From: a virus
Virus record (IMG/VR): IMGVR_UViG_3300025151_006993
Span: 1 to 22,248 of that record
Reading direction: 5' to 3' (one strand)
DNA length: 22,248 bases
Shown in pieces: positions 1-7,735 of this stretch. How positions within the stretch are numbered: the stretch's first letter is position 1; the number at the start of each line of letters is the position of its first letter. Both the position numbers and the translations under genes were made by a program. The notes beneath the pieces were generated by a model, which worked only from the letters and a program-made list of their open reading frames with translations, was not told the DNA's origin and searched no databases.

Positions 1-3000
1 AAAAGCGTTGAAGCTGTAGTAATGAAAACCCCTAGCGAGGTAAGCATTGCTCGAAACCTTCAGCGGACAGCAGATCGCACTGTTAACCCTGAAGCCGTCG
101 AAAGAATGGCAAAGCAGTTAGCTGATGAGCCACCTAGAATGGACGAGGGCTTTAATGCGATCTGGGATTCAGACGATCCAAACGCAGCTAAACCTTTTCT
201 TGAACCCAAGATTAAAGAGTTTGATGTTCAGACAGGCCCCTTACCCGAGGGAGCTTTAGAGGCAGGGGCAACCAAATCTATCCCATCCGCTAGGGATGCG
301 CTCGCTCGCTTTAAGGCGAGCGGCGCTAAGCCCGCTAACCCCACCTATAAGTTTGCAGGATCTACCCAAGAAGCCACAGCTAAAAAGCTTCTGACTAAAT
401 TCCGAAGAAGGCTAAATAAAAAATCTAAAAAAGCAGACAAAGAAATTGAAGATGCTACTATCGCTGCTGATCCAGAGCTTGATAGCCTTTTAGCTGAGGC
501 TCAGCTTATTCTAGATAAAGATCCAAACGCTAAGATCGTTAGGGTTTTAAGAAAATATATTGAGCTTAAGGGCGGACAAGCATCTCCTTTTTCAGTCAAG
601 GTACTTAACGAGCTTTTAAAAGAAGCTGGTGAAGATATTAGACTGCCGACCTTTACTAAGCAGAAAGACTTTAAAGCTGCTTCAGATAAGAAAAAAGCAG
701 ACAAGCTAGCCAAGGAAACAGAGACTACTGAAACGGTAGCTAGGGAACAGGTAGCTGCAAAGAAATCTAAAACAGAAGCAGCAACCGAAAAGAGATTTAA
801 AGAACTAGAGTCGGAAGTTAACAAAGTTTACAACAGTGTAATTAAACTTACTGCTGGTGGTAAGCGTGACTTTCGCAGACTTAACTCTGTCTTGGTTGGG
901 TTGCCTGCTCTTGTAGGTAAGGTTGGCCGGCTTGCTGTTTCTCTCGAAACAAAAAGACCTCTACTCCAAAAGCTTAGAGATATTTCAAGCGAAGCTTCAG
1001 ACCGGGTTCAGGCGCAAAAGTTTAGCGAAAAGTTTGATACGCTTGGTGAAGAAATCCAGGCTCTTTATGATGGCGAGATTATCCCTGAGCTAATGGCAGC
1101 GAACCGCGGGTCTGCCGTTAAACTACAAAGCGCGCTCAAGAGAAAAGACACAGGCATCTTTGATAAGATCAGCAAGAAGGTTGACGAGCTTAGACGCACA
1201 GCAGAAGCTTCAAGCAAAAACGCTGAGAAGTTTCCTGATAATAAGAAGTACCAAGAGTTAGCAAAGACAGCTCGGGATACTTATTATAATGCGCTTAACG
1301 ACCAGACCACGCTCTTAGCGAGAATGGTAGAAGAGCTTCAAGAGGGACAAATGCAGTCCCTTGCTGATGCTATGATGGGCGTAGATGCTCGTGTGTATAA
1401 GAAAGACCCTCAAGCCCCTTACATGTTTACCAGGAAAGCAGTGGGCAAAGAGGTGTCATCTAAACATGCAAGGGATGCATTTGCTAAAACAATAGGGCTA
1501 CAGGAGATTGATGGTTCTTATTACCTGGATACGCTTTGGTACACAGAGCGCGGCGCTAAGCGCATTCCGGGAACAGCGCAACTGGCTACAACTCCATCTA
1601 TTGAAGGAGCAATTACAAGCGAAGTTCTTTTCCGAGATATGCAAAAAGCTGAAAGCATTATTCGGACTGAGTTAATCGACAAACAAAATCGAAACAGTAG
1701 AATCCCTGGGACAAGAGAACACGAAGCTGTTCGGGCTGCTGCTCTTATCAATGATTCATCGGTAAAGTTACCCGAGAATTTAAATAAGAACTTCAAGGCA
1801 GAGGTTTTCAGATTTAAACGAATGCTCGATGACGGCCAGTGGGTTAACCCTCTTAAGGCAAAGCAAAGAATTTCAGAGTCTAGTCTTTCTCCCGCAGAAA
1901 AGTACGCAATCTTTAGAGAGCTAGATATTATAGATCAGATACAAGCGTCTCGATCGCCAGGTGTAAACAAGCTTGTTGGCGGTCGCCTTACTAAAGATGA
2001 GCGGCGCTTTATTAATAGTCCTGTTATTACTGATGACGCTGTTGTTATGGATGCTAAGACCGGCAAGACTAAACGAAGCGAGAAGTTTATCGTTCGTCTT
2101 TCTCGGCCGTGGTCTAGAGAATTTGAAGCAGAGATGCAGCGGTATACAAAGAACATGACGGAACGGTTCGGCCGATCAAAGTCAGAGCGCGATGCATTTG
2201 TTGCTAATGTAATAGATATATTTAACCAAGGTAACTCACTTCTTTTGAGTGAACCACTAAGGAATATCGTTGCTGATCTAGCCGTTAAAAGTATTGATGA
2301 CCAGATCATGGCGAACAGAAGAGCAAGCGCCAAAGGTGCTCGCTTGGGCATGTCGCCGGAAGAAAGAAAGAACCTTACAAAGAATATTAACTCTTACCTA
2401 CATGAGTTTAGTTTGCCTTACAGGGGTTCACCATCAGCAACGCAGTGGTCAACGGCAACTGTTGAGGCAGCTAAAACATTAGCTAAAATCCCCACAAGGT
2501 TTGAGTACAGGCAGATGGTAGACATCGACGGCAAAAAACAAGCCACAGTCCTGGGCTCAGCAGACATCATTGGTCTTACCCAAGAAGCTTTTAATTTAAT
2601 TAAGACCAAAAAAGAAAAGCAACTTGTAGTCTTTGATGCTGTTCGAGGGTTGACTAGCGCAATACAATCTCAAGCTAAAGGTTCAGCACTTGTTACTCTG
2701 AACAATAACGAGAACAACCGATTTGATATTAGCTACTCAGACGAGCCTTTAGATATACTTTCTAAGTACACTTATAATGTAGTGTTCAAGGGTGATGCCC
2801 GACCGATGTCCCTTGCCTATGCAGCCAGGAATCCTAACAGAGATGCTGTTCAGTTTATTACTAAGAGCGACATCCTTGGATCGTACACTGGAAGGTTCAA
2901 AGAGTTTGTAGATAAGCTGCAAGATATTTACGATGTAGATCTCAAACAAAACATTGCCAACCGACATGACATTGAGGTGCCTTTAGATTTGACCACTGAG

Positions 3001-5559
3001 TTTGTTGATAAGGTCAACAAAAAGTATGGCACAAATTATGAATATGTTTTGACCGAGCAAAAGATTCGAGATGCATTTGGGTCTTTAAGCGAGGTTGCTG
3101 AAGGTAGCCCAGTATCTACTTTCCTTAATCAAATGAGAGATGAAACTTCTACTCTTGGAGACATGACCAAGGTAGGTCTTTCAGATATTAACTCAATTGA
3201 ATCCGCATTAGATTATTTAGAGGGCAGGCAAAAGTTTGTAACGCTCCTTGATGAAATCAAAAAAGAACGAGACTCTTCTGCTTCTATCTACAGCGAACTA
3301 GCCAAGGAAGGGGCAAGGGAAATTGTTCTTCCTTCCGATTTTGATATTACTAGCGGACCTCAAGGTCTTGTGACTGATAAAATCTTTGACATCACAATGA
3401 ACAAGGGCTTCCTGGATACTGTGGCATGGGATGCTCAGCTTGCTCGCGAGATGCAAAAGGGATGGGGCGCAGCTAACTCAATGCTCAAAGCAGGACTGAC
3501 TGTTAAGTCTGCCATTACCCAGCTTGGTAACATCGTTGGCAACAAGCTTGCCATCATGGCTACCACTGGTGAAGATATGGTTAGCCTTGGCTGGAGGATT
3601 GCTAGGTCTGAACAGCTTTTCTATGCTCACCGAAAAAACAAAAAGCTTTTTGACGAGATCGTTGCGTCAAAAAAAATGCCTGCGGATGCACGGGATGTTA
3701 TCCTCGCTGTGGAAACAATCCATAGGCACACCGGTCTAGATGCAATGGATAGCTATAACGCAGAGATTGGCACCAAAGCACAGCGCGGTACACTTAAGTA
3801 CAAACCCAGCACAACTAAAGCGGGGATGGTAGCAAGGCACACTTACGATATAGCTGCTGCAACTCCTCGAGGCGTACAATGGTTGCAAGAGTTTATGTAT
3901 AAGCACGGTGACGCAGCTCCTCGTCGAGCAGAGGTTCTTCGTGAGTTTGTTGAGGGCAAGCAACTGCTAGACTCTTTGCAACCTGGCGAAGGCATTGCGT
4001 TTAAAGTTTCTCGAAAAGGTTACACAACTTTTCTTCGGGACGAAAAAGGAATCTACCAGCAAAACAAACATGGCAAAAAGATCTATCAACCTGATCTTAA
4101 GAAGGTAGATCCTGATAGCTTTGTTGCTAAGGTTCTTGCTTCCTATGCTGTACGCAAAGTAAGCGGCAGGGTATTCAACTACCGAAACGTCCCGCGCATT
4201 GTTGAGAGTGTGCGAAGTGGAAAGCTTGGCGCTGCATCAAGTCTTTTCTTTAGTCCGTTTATTAGTTTCCCTTATCTAGCTGCCGACTTCTTTGGGAAGA
4301 AAGGCATCCTTGCATCTACATTCTTCGAGCCATTCTTTGATGACAGCTTTGTCACCAACAGCAAGCGAGTGATGCTAACCAAATCTTATAAGGATACTGT
4401 GCGTGGGGTGCGAAGGGGCTTAATGATGACAGCCGCTCAAGCGATTCGTTATCCTGATGCTAACGCTTACGTTGAAGATGCTAAGTTCCGACGGGATGCT
4501 AACACCTTTGGTGCTGTACTCCCTTCTAGAAGTAACAAGCCTGGCTTCTACAAATACTTTACCTGGTCTAACGCCAACGGGTTTGAGACAAGCTATGGTT
4601 TAATTAACTATGTGCTGGGTATGCAGGCATACCTAGCAAGCCAGATCAACCGAGCGATGGGCAAAGACGAAGAAGATCTAAACGACTTTGGTAAGTTGAT
4701 GCTTGCCCAGGTCGCAGCGAAAGAAAGCGCAACAGCCGCTCAGCTTTTATCTTTGTTTACATTTGGTGGAAACCTTGTGGCTTCTATGGTTGCTGACTAC
4801 AAAAACCCAAGCAAGCAAATGGGTCCATTGACTCAACGTTTTTTGGCTGCTGCTATTGGTAAAGATCAAAGCCGATTTCTTAACGCTCTTCTTACCATGC
4901 ACTCCGACGGGCTTCGACCTACCAGTAAGTTTTCTGTTTACCGGCCAGATGTAATGGCAGACTTTAGCAATCAAACAGGAACTGTTTATCAGTTTGGTGC
5001 GCTGCCAAAAGAGGAACAGGAAAAATATATTAAAGATAATTTCTGGCCGATTATTTTTAATATGAGGTTTAGAGAAAAGCGCATTCTCGATAAGGTTAAA
5101 CCAACAGAGGTTAACCGAAACAATGCTACGAAAGCTTTCCTCGAGGGATTGCGAGAGGGAGTTGTCGGAGACATTGATGAGCGGATTGGTTTGCCAGTGC
5201 CTGTAGGTGGGACGAGGACACAGGCACAGAAAACCTTATTTGATCTGGACGATATAGAGGACTTGCCCGAACTTAGAAAGATTCAGACAGCGATTGGTCT
5301 TCAGCTAACAGGCAAAGGCGGAAAGGGTGGTGGCATTGTCACCACAATGATTGAGTACTATTCTGCGCTTAATACTTTTGACGAGAGAAAGAAGGCTTAT
5401 GAGAAGGCGCTCTTGTCTAAAGATAGCAAAGCGATTTATAGAACTAAAAAGAGTTTCAAGAAAAGTAAGCAGCAGCTAAAGGAAAAAAGATCTGTTTTCT
5501 TTGACGCAAGACAACGTGCTGCAACCTTAAAAACTAAGCGACGAAAGATGGAGAAATAA
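1..5559 (+). CDS. Giant virion-associated protein (polyvalent/internal virion type), 5' end outside window
   Basis: The first ATG in this frame is at 22, but the frame is already open from base 1 with no stop, so the true start may lie upstream. At least 1845 aa. The N-terminal third is Lys/Glu/Ala-rich and helical, with coiled-coil character around residues 120-280. The middle is mixed. Around residues 1150-1170 a segment (LKAGLTVKSAITQLGNIVGN) resembles the repeat-like region of phage large polyvalent proteins. Residues about 1400-1420 and 1570-1600 hold short hydrophobic stretches, and the last 50 residues are strongly basic. Proteins of this size at the end of the late operon are often internal virion or DNA-ejection proteins, and the C-terminal third reminds me of the LPD38-type polyvalent domain. 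That assignment is from memory and not verified. No catalytic motif was recognised. A GGAG 7 nt before the next ATG couples it to the following gene. Confidence 0.8.
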   Translation, partial: KSVEAVVMKTPSEVSIARNLQRTADRTVNPEAVERMAKQLADEPPRMDEGFNAIWDSDDPNAAKPFLEPKIKEFDVQTGPLPEGALEAGATKSIPSARDALARFKASGAKPANPTYKFAGSTQEATAKKLLTKFRRRLNKKSKKADKEIEDATIAADPELDSLLAEAQLILDKDPNAKIVRVLRKYIELKGGQASPFSVKVLNELLKEAGEDIRLPTFTKQKDFKAASDKKKADKLAKETETTETVAREQVAAKKSKTEAATEKRFKELESEVNKVYNSVIKLTAGGKRDFRRLNSVLVGLPALVGKVGRLAVSLETKRPLLQKLRDISSEASDRVQAQKFSEKFDTLGEEIQALYDGEIIPELMAANRGSAVKLQSALKRKDTGIFDKISKKVDELRRTAEASSKNAEKFPDNKKYQELAKTARDTYYNALNDQTTLLARMVEELQEGQMQSLADAMMGVDARVYKKDPQAPYMFTRKAVGKEVSSKHARDAFAKTIGLQEIDGSYYLDTLWYTERGAKRIPGTAQLATTPSIEGAITSEVLFRDMQKAESIIRTELIDKQNRNSRIPGTREHEAVRAAALINDSSVKLPENLNKNFKAEVFRFKRMLDDGQWVNPLKAKQRISESSLSPAEKYAIFRELDIIDQIQASRSPGVNKLVGGRLTKDERRFINSPVITDDAVVMDAKTGKTKRSEKFIVRLSRPWSREFEAEMQRYTKNMTERFGRSKSERDAFVANVIDIFNQGNSLLLSEPLRNIVADLAVKSIDDQIMANRRASAKGARLGMSPEERKNLTKNINSYLHEFSLPYRGSPSATQWSTATVEAAKTLAKIPTRFEYRQMVDIDGKKQATVLGSADIIGLTQEAFNLIKTKKEKQLVVFDAVRGLTSAIQSQAKGSALVTLNNNENNRFDISYSDEPLDILSKYTYNVVFKGDARPMSLAYAARNPNRDAVQFITKSDILGSYTGRFKEFVDKLQDIYDVDLKQNIANRHDIEVPLDLTTEFVDKVNKKYGTNYEYVLTEQKIRDAFGSLSEVAEGSPVSTFLNQMRDETSTLGDMTKVGLSDINSIESALDYLEGRQKFVTLLDEIKKERDSSASIYSELAKEGAREIVLPSDFDITSGPQGLVTDKIFDITMNKGFLDTVAWDAQLAREMQKGWGAANSMLKAGLTVKSAITQLGNIVGNKLAIMATTGEDMVSLGWRIARSEQLFYAHRKNKKLFDEIVASKKMPADARDVILAVETIHRHTGLDAMDSYNAEIGTKAQRGTLKYKPSTTKAGMVARHTYDIAAATPRGVQWLQEFMYKHGDAAPRRAEVLREFVEGKQLLDSLQPGEGIAFKVSRKGYTTFLRDEKGIYQQNKHGKKIYQPDLKKVDPDSFVAKVLASYAVRKVSGRVFNYRNVPRIVESVRSGKLGAASSLFFSPFISFPYLAADFFGKKGILASTFFEPFFDDSFVTNSKRVMLTKSYKDTVRGVRRGLMMTAAQAIRYPDANAYVEDAKFRRDANTFGAVLPSRSNKPGFYKYFTWSNANGFETSYGLINYVLGMQAYLASQINRAMGKDEEDLNDFGKLMLAQVAAKESATAAQLLSLFTFGGNLVASMVADYKNPSKQMGPLTQRFLAAAIGKDQSRFLNALLTMHSDGLRPTSKFSVYRPDVMADFSNQTGTVYQFGALPKEEQEKYIKDNFWPIIFNMRFREKRILDKVKPTEVNRNNATKAFLEGLREGVVGDIDERIGLPVPVGGTRTQAQKTLFDLDDIEDLPELRKIQTAIGLQLTGKGGKGGGIVTTMIEYYSALNTFDERKKAYEKALLSKDSKAIYRTKKSFKKSKQQLKEKRSVFFDARQRAATLKTKRRKMEK

Positions 5560-5560
5560 A

Positions 5561-5686
5561 ATGGCTACTAAAGTTATTTATGTTGGGCCCGCTGCTACTC
5601 CGGTAACGGTTGAGGTTCCCGAACCAGAAGCGCCAAAGAAAAAGCCAGCAGCTAAGAAGAAAGCTGCACCCAAGAAAAAGAAATGA
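5561..5686 (+). CDS. 41-aa Lys/Ala/Pro-rich basic peptide
   Basis: A short gene of 41 codons. ATG at 5561 lies one base after the TAA of the giant gene, with GGAGA at 5550-5554 as a well-spaced ribosome site. Its TGA (5684-5686) overlaps the next ATG (5683) in an ATGA junction. The N-terminal half (MATKVIYVGPAATPVTVEVP) is beta-like. The C-terminal half is a run of Lys, Ala and Pro resembling a histone H1 or nucleic-acid-binding tail. Function is unknown. The tight coupling and good ribosome site make it a real gene rather than spacer. It could bind DNA or a charged virion surface, but nothing in the sequence decides this. Confidence 0.6.
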   Translation: MATKVIYVGPAATPVTVEVPEPEAPKKKPAAKKKAAPKKKK

Positions 5687-6363
5687 ATCCATTTCTTCTT
5701 CAGCCAGTACCCACCGGTGACGCACTTACCCGGCTTGAGTCTTTAAGTTACGACAGCCCAACATGGCATGACATTATGCATGACCCTGCTAATGGCACTG
5801 GTGCAGTCCCGGGGTTCCCTGTATTTGATGAGACTAATCCTGATCTAGTTAATGTTGGAATACCAACTAAGTTAAATTTTTCAGGGGCTTTCACTATTAA
5901 CGCATGGGCGTTTCAAGAGATAGATAGCTCTCAAGGGTTAGAGTATTTTATATCAAGAGATAACTCTAACTCTCACCCAAATAGATGTTATGGTTGCGTG
6001 TCACGAGATTCAAATGGCAAACCAAGATTCTTATTTTGGGACGACACAAAAACATTAATCGTTTGTCAGGGCACTGGCGAGTACAAGGCCGAAAGGTACT
6101 ACTTTTATTCCTTCGTCAATCAGGGGCCTATAGCCGGCGGTAAGTTACAGCTATGGGTTGACGGTGTATTGGATACAGAGGTTGCTAATGGCACCGGTGT
6201 TATGAACATTAATGCTGCACAAGACAATGGAATCGGCGGTAGTGCTCAGGGTCCGCCCGCTGCTTTCACTGGCAACTGCGATACCGTTCGGTATTACAAT
6301 CGCGCACTGTCACCTGACGAAATACTTAGAGATTATCATGCCGGATTAGCGGCGCATTCATAG
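5683..6363 (+). CDS. LamG/concanavalin A-like lectin-fold structural protein
   Basis: 226 aa. Residues about 65-215 have the pattern of the LamG/concanavalin-like jelly roll: FSGAFTINAWAF near the start of the fold, LWVDGVLD in the middle, and the typical closing DTVRYYNRALSPDEILRDY. In phages such domains sit in tail fibres, spikes or capsid decorations and are thought to bind glycans or surfaces. The N-terminal 60 residues (DSPTWHDIMHDPANGTGA) are probably an attachment segment. The start overlaps the preceding stop by ATGA, so it is probably translated by coupling. It has no signal peptide or long fibre repeats, so it could be a receptor-binding tip, a head decoration or a secreted protein. 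The fold is fairly sure, the role is inferred. Confidence 0.72.
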   Translation: MNPFLLQPVPTGDALTRLESLSYDSPTWHDIMHDPANGTGAVPGFPVFDETNPDLVNVGIPTKLNFSGAFTINAWAFQEIDSSQGLEYFISRDNSNSHPNRCYGCVSRDSNGKPRFLFWDDTKTLIVCQGTGEYKAERYYFYSFVNQGPIAGGKLQLWVDGVLDTEVANGTGVMNINAAQDNGIGGSAQGPPAAFTGNCDTVRYYNRALSPDEILRDYHAGLAAHS

Positions 6364-6371
6364 GAAGAGTG

Positions 6372-6656
6372 ATGAGTTTTTTAAATAAGAACAATCCGAT
6401 TTGGACTAAGGGCACTAAAGTTGTTGGGCCTACCACTGTTGGTGGCGGGGTTGATACTGTTACCCACGATGGAACCGTAACCATTTCAAACCAAGGCCCG
6501 GTTAATATGTTTGTTACTGCAAATAAGACCGGTACTCCTGCGGCTGGCAACGGAATTCTTATGCAACCAGGAGCGGCGTTAACCATTGGTTTAGATGGTG
6601 GTGCTACTATTCAGCTTACTCCAACGGGTGCTGTCTATAATGTGGTTTACTACTAA
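6372..6656 (+). CDS. Small beta-rich hypothetical protein
   Basis: 94 aa from ATG 6372. A GTG one codon earlier (6369) is possible, but AGGA at 6362-6365 is better spaced for the ATG. The protein is rich in Gly, Thr, Val and Asn with alternating hydrophobic residues (VTISNQGPVNMFVTANKTG, then GATIQLTPTG). This suggests a single small beta-sandwich without Cys. The stop overlaps the next ATG (TAATG). Its place between the LamG gene and the endolysin suggests a minor virion or decoration component. I do not recognise the family. Confidence 0.65.
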   Translation: MSFLNKNNPIWTKGTKVVGPTTVGGGVDTVTHDGTVTISNQGPVNMFVTANKTGTPAAGNGILMQPGAALTIGLDGGATIQLTPTGAVYNVVYY

Positions 6657-7042
6657 TGGTACCCGGCTGGCCTCCCAACTTTCATCCAAACGAGTTCCGT
6701 TGCAAGTGTTGCAGCGCGCTTGGGAACGAGCATACCGCTCGGCACCTGGCATGGACACTGCAACGTATCCGAAACATCGTTGGTCCCTTAAAGATTACCT
6801 CCTCCTATCGCTGCCCCAAGCACAACGCCAACGTCGGCGGAGCAAAGAACAGCCAGCACCTAGAGAACACGGCGGCTGATCTTAAGGCAATAGAGATAGG
6901 ACCTACCCAGTTACAGCATCATATCCTTGGTATGATGGAACAGAATGTTATTCCTAATGGTGGGCTTGGAAGGTACGATACCTTCACTCACTATGACATG
7001 AGATTAAACCCAGCGCGCTGGGATCAACGGAGCAAGAAGTAA
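6656..7042 (+). CDS. M15A-type peptidase, probable endolysin
   Basis: 128 aa, the size of a stand-alone M15 (VanY/L-alanoyl-D-glutamate-type) peptidase domain. The zinc-site motif SxHxxxxAxD appears as SQHLENTAADLKA (His68, Asp75), and the second zinc segment is YDTFTHYDMR (His112, Asp114). The N-terminal EFRCKCC resembles the Cys-rich opening common in phage M15A proteins, and SSYRCPKHN matches the conserved SSYR region. It would cleave peptide bonds in peptidoglycan. There is no signal peptide, so release would depend on the nearby holin-like protein. It could instead be a virion-associated wall hydrolase, but its place just before a holin-like gene favours endolysin. Starts at a TAATG overlap and ends in another. 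Confidence 0.85.
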   Translation: MVPGWPPNFHPNEFRCKCCSALGNEHTARHLAWTLQRIRNIVGPLKITSSYRCPKHNANVGGAKNSQHLENTAADLKAIEIGPTQLQHHILGMMEQNVIPNGGLGRYDTFTHYDMRLNPARWDQRSKK

Positions 7043-7311
7043 TGGCCAACGAAAAAACAAAAGCACGCTTAGCCGCCGCAAGAAAAGCAATGTTAGAAAG
7101 AGATTCAAGCCGCGGGTCGGGATACGGAAACCAAAAGAATACGCCTCTAAGCCGCAAGACTGCAAGGGAACAAGCTGAAAGCACAGACCCTTATAAGCAA
7201 GGCAAAAAAGCAGGTGGTGCCTCAAAGAAAAAACGTAAGCACATGGATAAAATGAGTAAGAAAGTTCCTTTCAGAGAAAAAATGAAAAGTTTTAAAGAGG
7301 ATAAATACTAA
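7042..7311 (+). CDS. Basic hypothetical protein
   Basis: 89 aa, very rich in Lys and Arg, especially residues 65-90 (SKKKRKHMDKMSKKVPFREK). It begins at ATG 7042 overlapping the endolysin stop, with GGAG 9 nt upstream, and ends in a TAATG overlap with the holin-like gene. No Cys, membrane segment or known motif is present. The charge suggests nucleic-acid or membrane-surface binding, or a small virion protein. It sits inside the lysis cassette but its role there is unknown. Confidence 0.65.
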   Translation: MANEKTKARLAAARKAMLERDSSRGSGYGNQKNTPLSRKTAREQAESTDPYKQGKKAGGASKKKRKHMDKMSKKVPFREKMKSFKEDKY

Positions 7312-7532
7312 TGGATAAGATGAAGAGTCGTAAGCTGTGGCTGTCTGTGTTGGCTGCCCTACTCCCCGTACTAGCTAAGCATTTCTTCCCTAACCTTCCG
7401 ACCGAAGCCATCATCGCTTCAGTCCTTGGTGCTGTGTCCGGTGTGCTTGGTATCAGCATGGAAGATGTAGCTAAGCAGAAGCGGGCTGCCCTGGAGGCAG
7501 CCGCTTCCCAGGGAAAAAAGCCCTCCGAATAA
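7311..7532 (+). CDS. Holin-like small membrane protein (zero-frame product)
   Basis: 73 aa with two hydrophobic segments (about residues 8-23 and 32-48) separated by a short Pro/Asn turn, then a charged tail (DVAKQKRAALEAAA). This is the shape of a class II holin. It follows the M15 endolysin by one small gene, the usual lysis-cassette context. The start overlaps the preceding stop (TAATG), with GAGGA about 9 nt upstream. Near its end it contains the perfect -1 slippery heptamer A AAA AAG (7514-7520) in the correct phase, only three codons before its TAA, so some ribosomes may continue into the -1 frame (see the next two entries). The holin role is inferred from topology and context. Confidence 0.7.
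   Translation: MDKMKSRKLWLSVLAALLPVLAKHFFPNLPTEAIIASVLGAVSGVLGISMEDVAKQKRAALEAAASQGKKPSE
7514..7520 (+). promoter_or_regulatory. Putative -1 ribosomal frameshift site (A AAA AAG)
   Basis: The heptamer AAAAAAG lies in the holin-like gene in the phase A|AAA|AAG. This is the same sequence and phase as the E. coli dnaX slippery site. An overlapping G GGA AAA heptamer (7511-7517) is also a legal slippery sequence. A GGAGG at 7493-7497 lies about 16 nt upstream and could act as a stimulatory internal Shine-Dalgarno, although that is further than in dnaX. I see no convincing downstream hairpin. A -1 slip leads into an open frame of 71 codons. Confidence 0.5.
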
Positions 7533-7735
7533 TTCCCCCTGTTGTATTACGTCCTACTGATACTGGTGGCCTTGATCTTTCTCTTACTGGGAATCATCAT
7601 CGGTGGGATGCTGGTGCTGCTGTTAGACATACGCTCGGACGAGACTTCGACCTCACCGCCCAGCTATCAGCCGGAGCCGAATGGGGTGGTGCCACCGATT
7701 GGCGAGGCACCGTAGGTATGAAGTGGAGATGGTAA
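7520..7735 (+). CDS. -1 frame extension of the holin-like protein (Trp/Gly-rich C-terminal part)
   Basis: An open frame of 71 codons plus TAA that has no usable start codon of its own and is reached by a -1 shift at 7514-7520, giving a fusion of about 140 aa. The product is Gly/Asp/Leu/Trp-rich (GGLDLSLTGNHHRWDAGAAV, later AEWGGATDW and the C-terminal GMKWRW). It has alternating hydrophobic residues and a terminal aromatic residue, like strands of a small beta-barrel. Three points favour it as coding: the stop abuts the next ATG (TAAATG), its first half uses the T-ending codons typical of the neighbouring late genes, and it fills an otherwise empty 200-nt gap. Alternatives are an indel in the A6 run that split one gene, or the competing zero-frame reading described under rejected items. 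Confidence 0.5.
   Translation, partial: ALRIIPPVVLRPTDTGGLDLSLTGNHHRWDAGAAVRHTLGRDFDLTAQLSAGAEWGGATDWRGTVGMKWRW

Noticed and set aside
1935-2351. 138-aa minus-strand ORF inside the giant gene, and similar ORFs at 1521-1796, 3736-3963 and 4747-4974.
   Set aside because: They are antisense to a long continuous coding frame, with no ribosome sites or recognisable protein features.
7542-7715. Zero-frame ORF after the holin stop, TTG start, with a strong hydrophobic segment (LLILVALIFLLLGIIIGGML) and a Pro-rich tail, spanin-like at first sight.
   Set aside because: No ribosome site and a weak start. The hydrophobicity is what one expects as a shadow, since T-ending wobble positions of the -1 frame become second codon positions in this frame. 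There is no lipobox Cys. Kept only as an alternative to the frameshift product.
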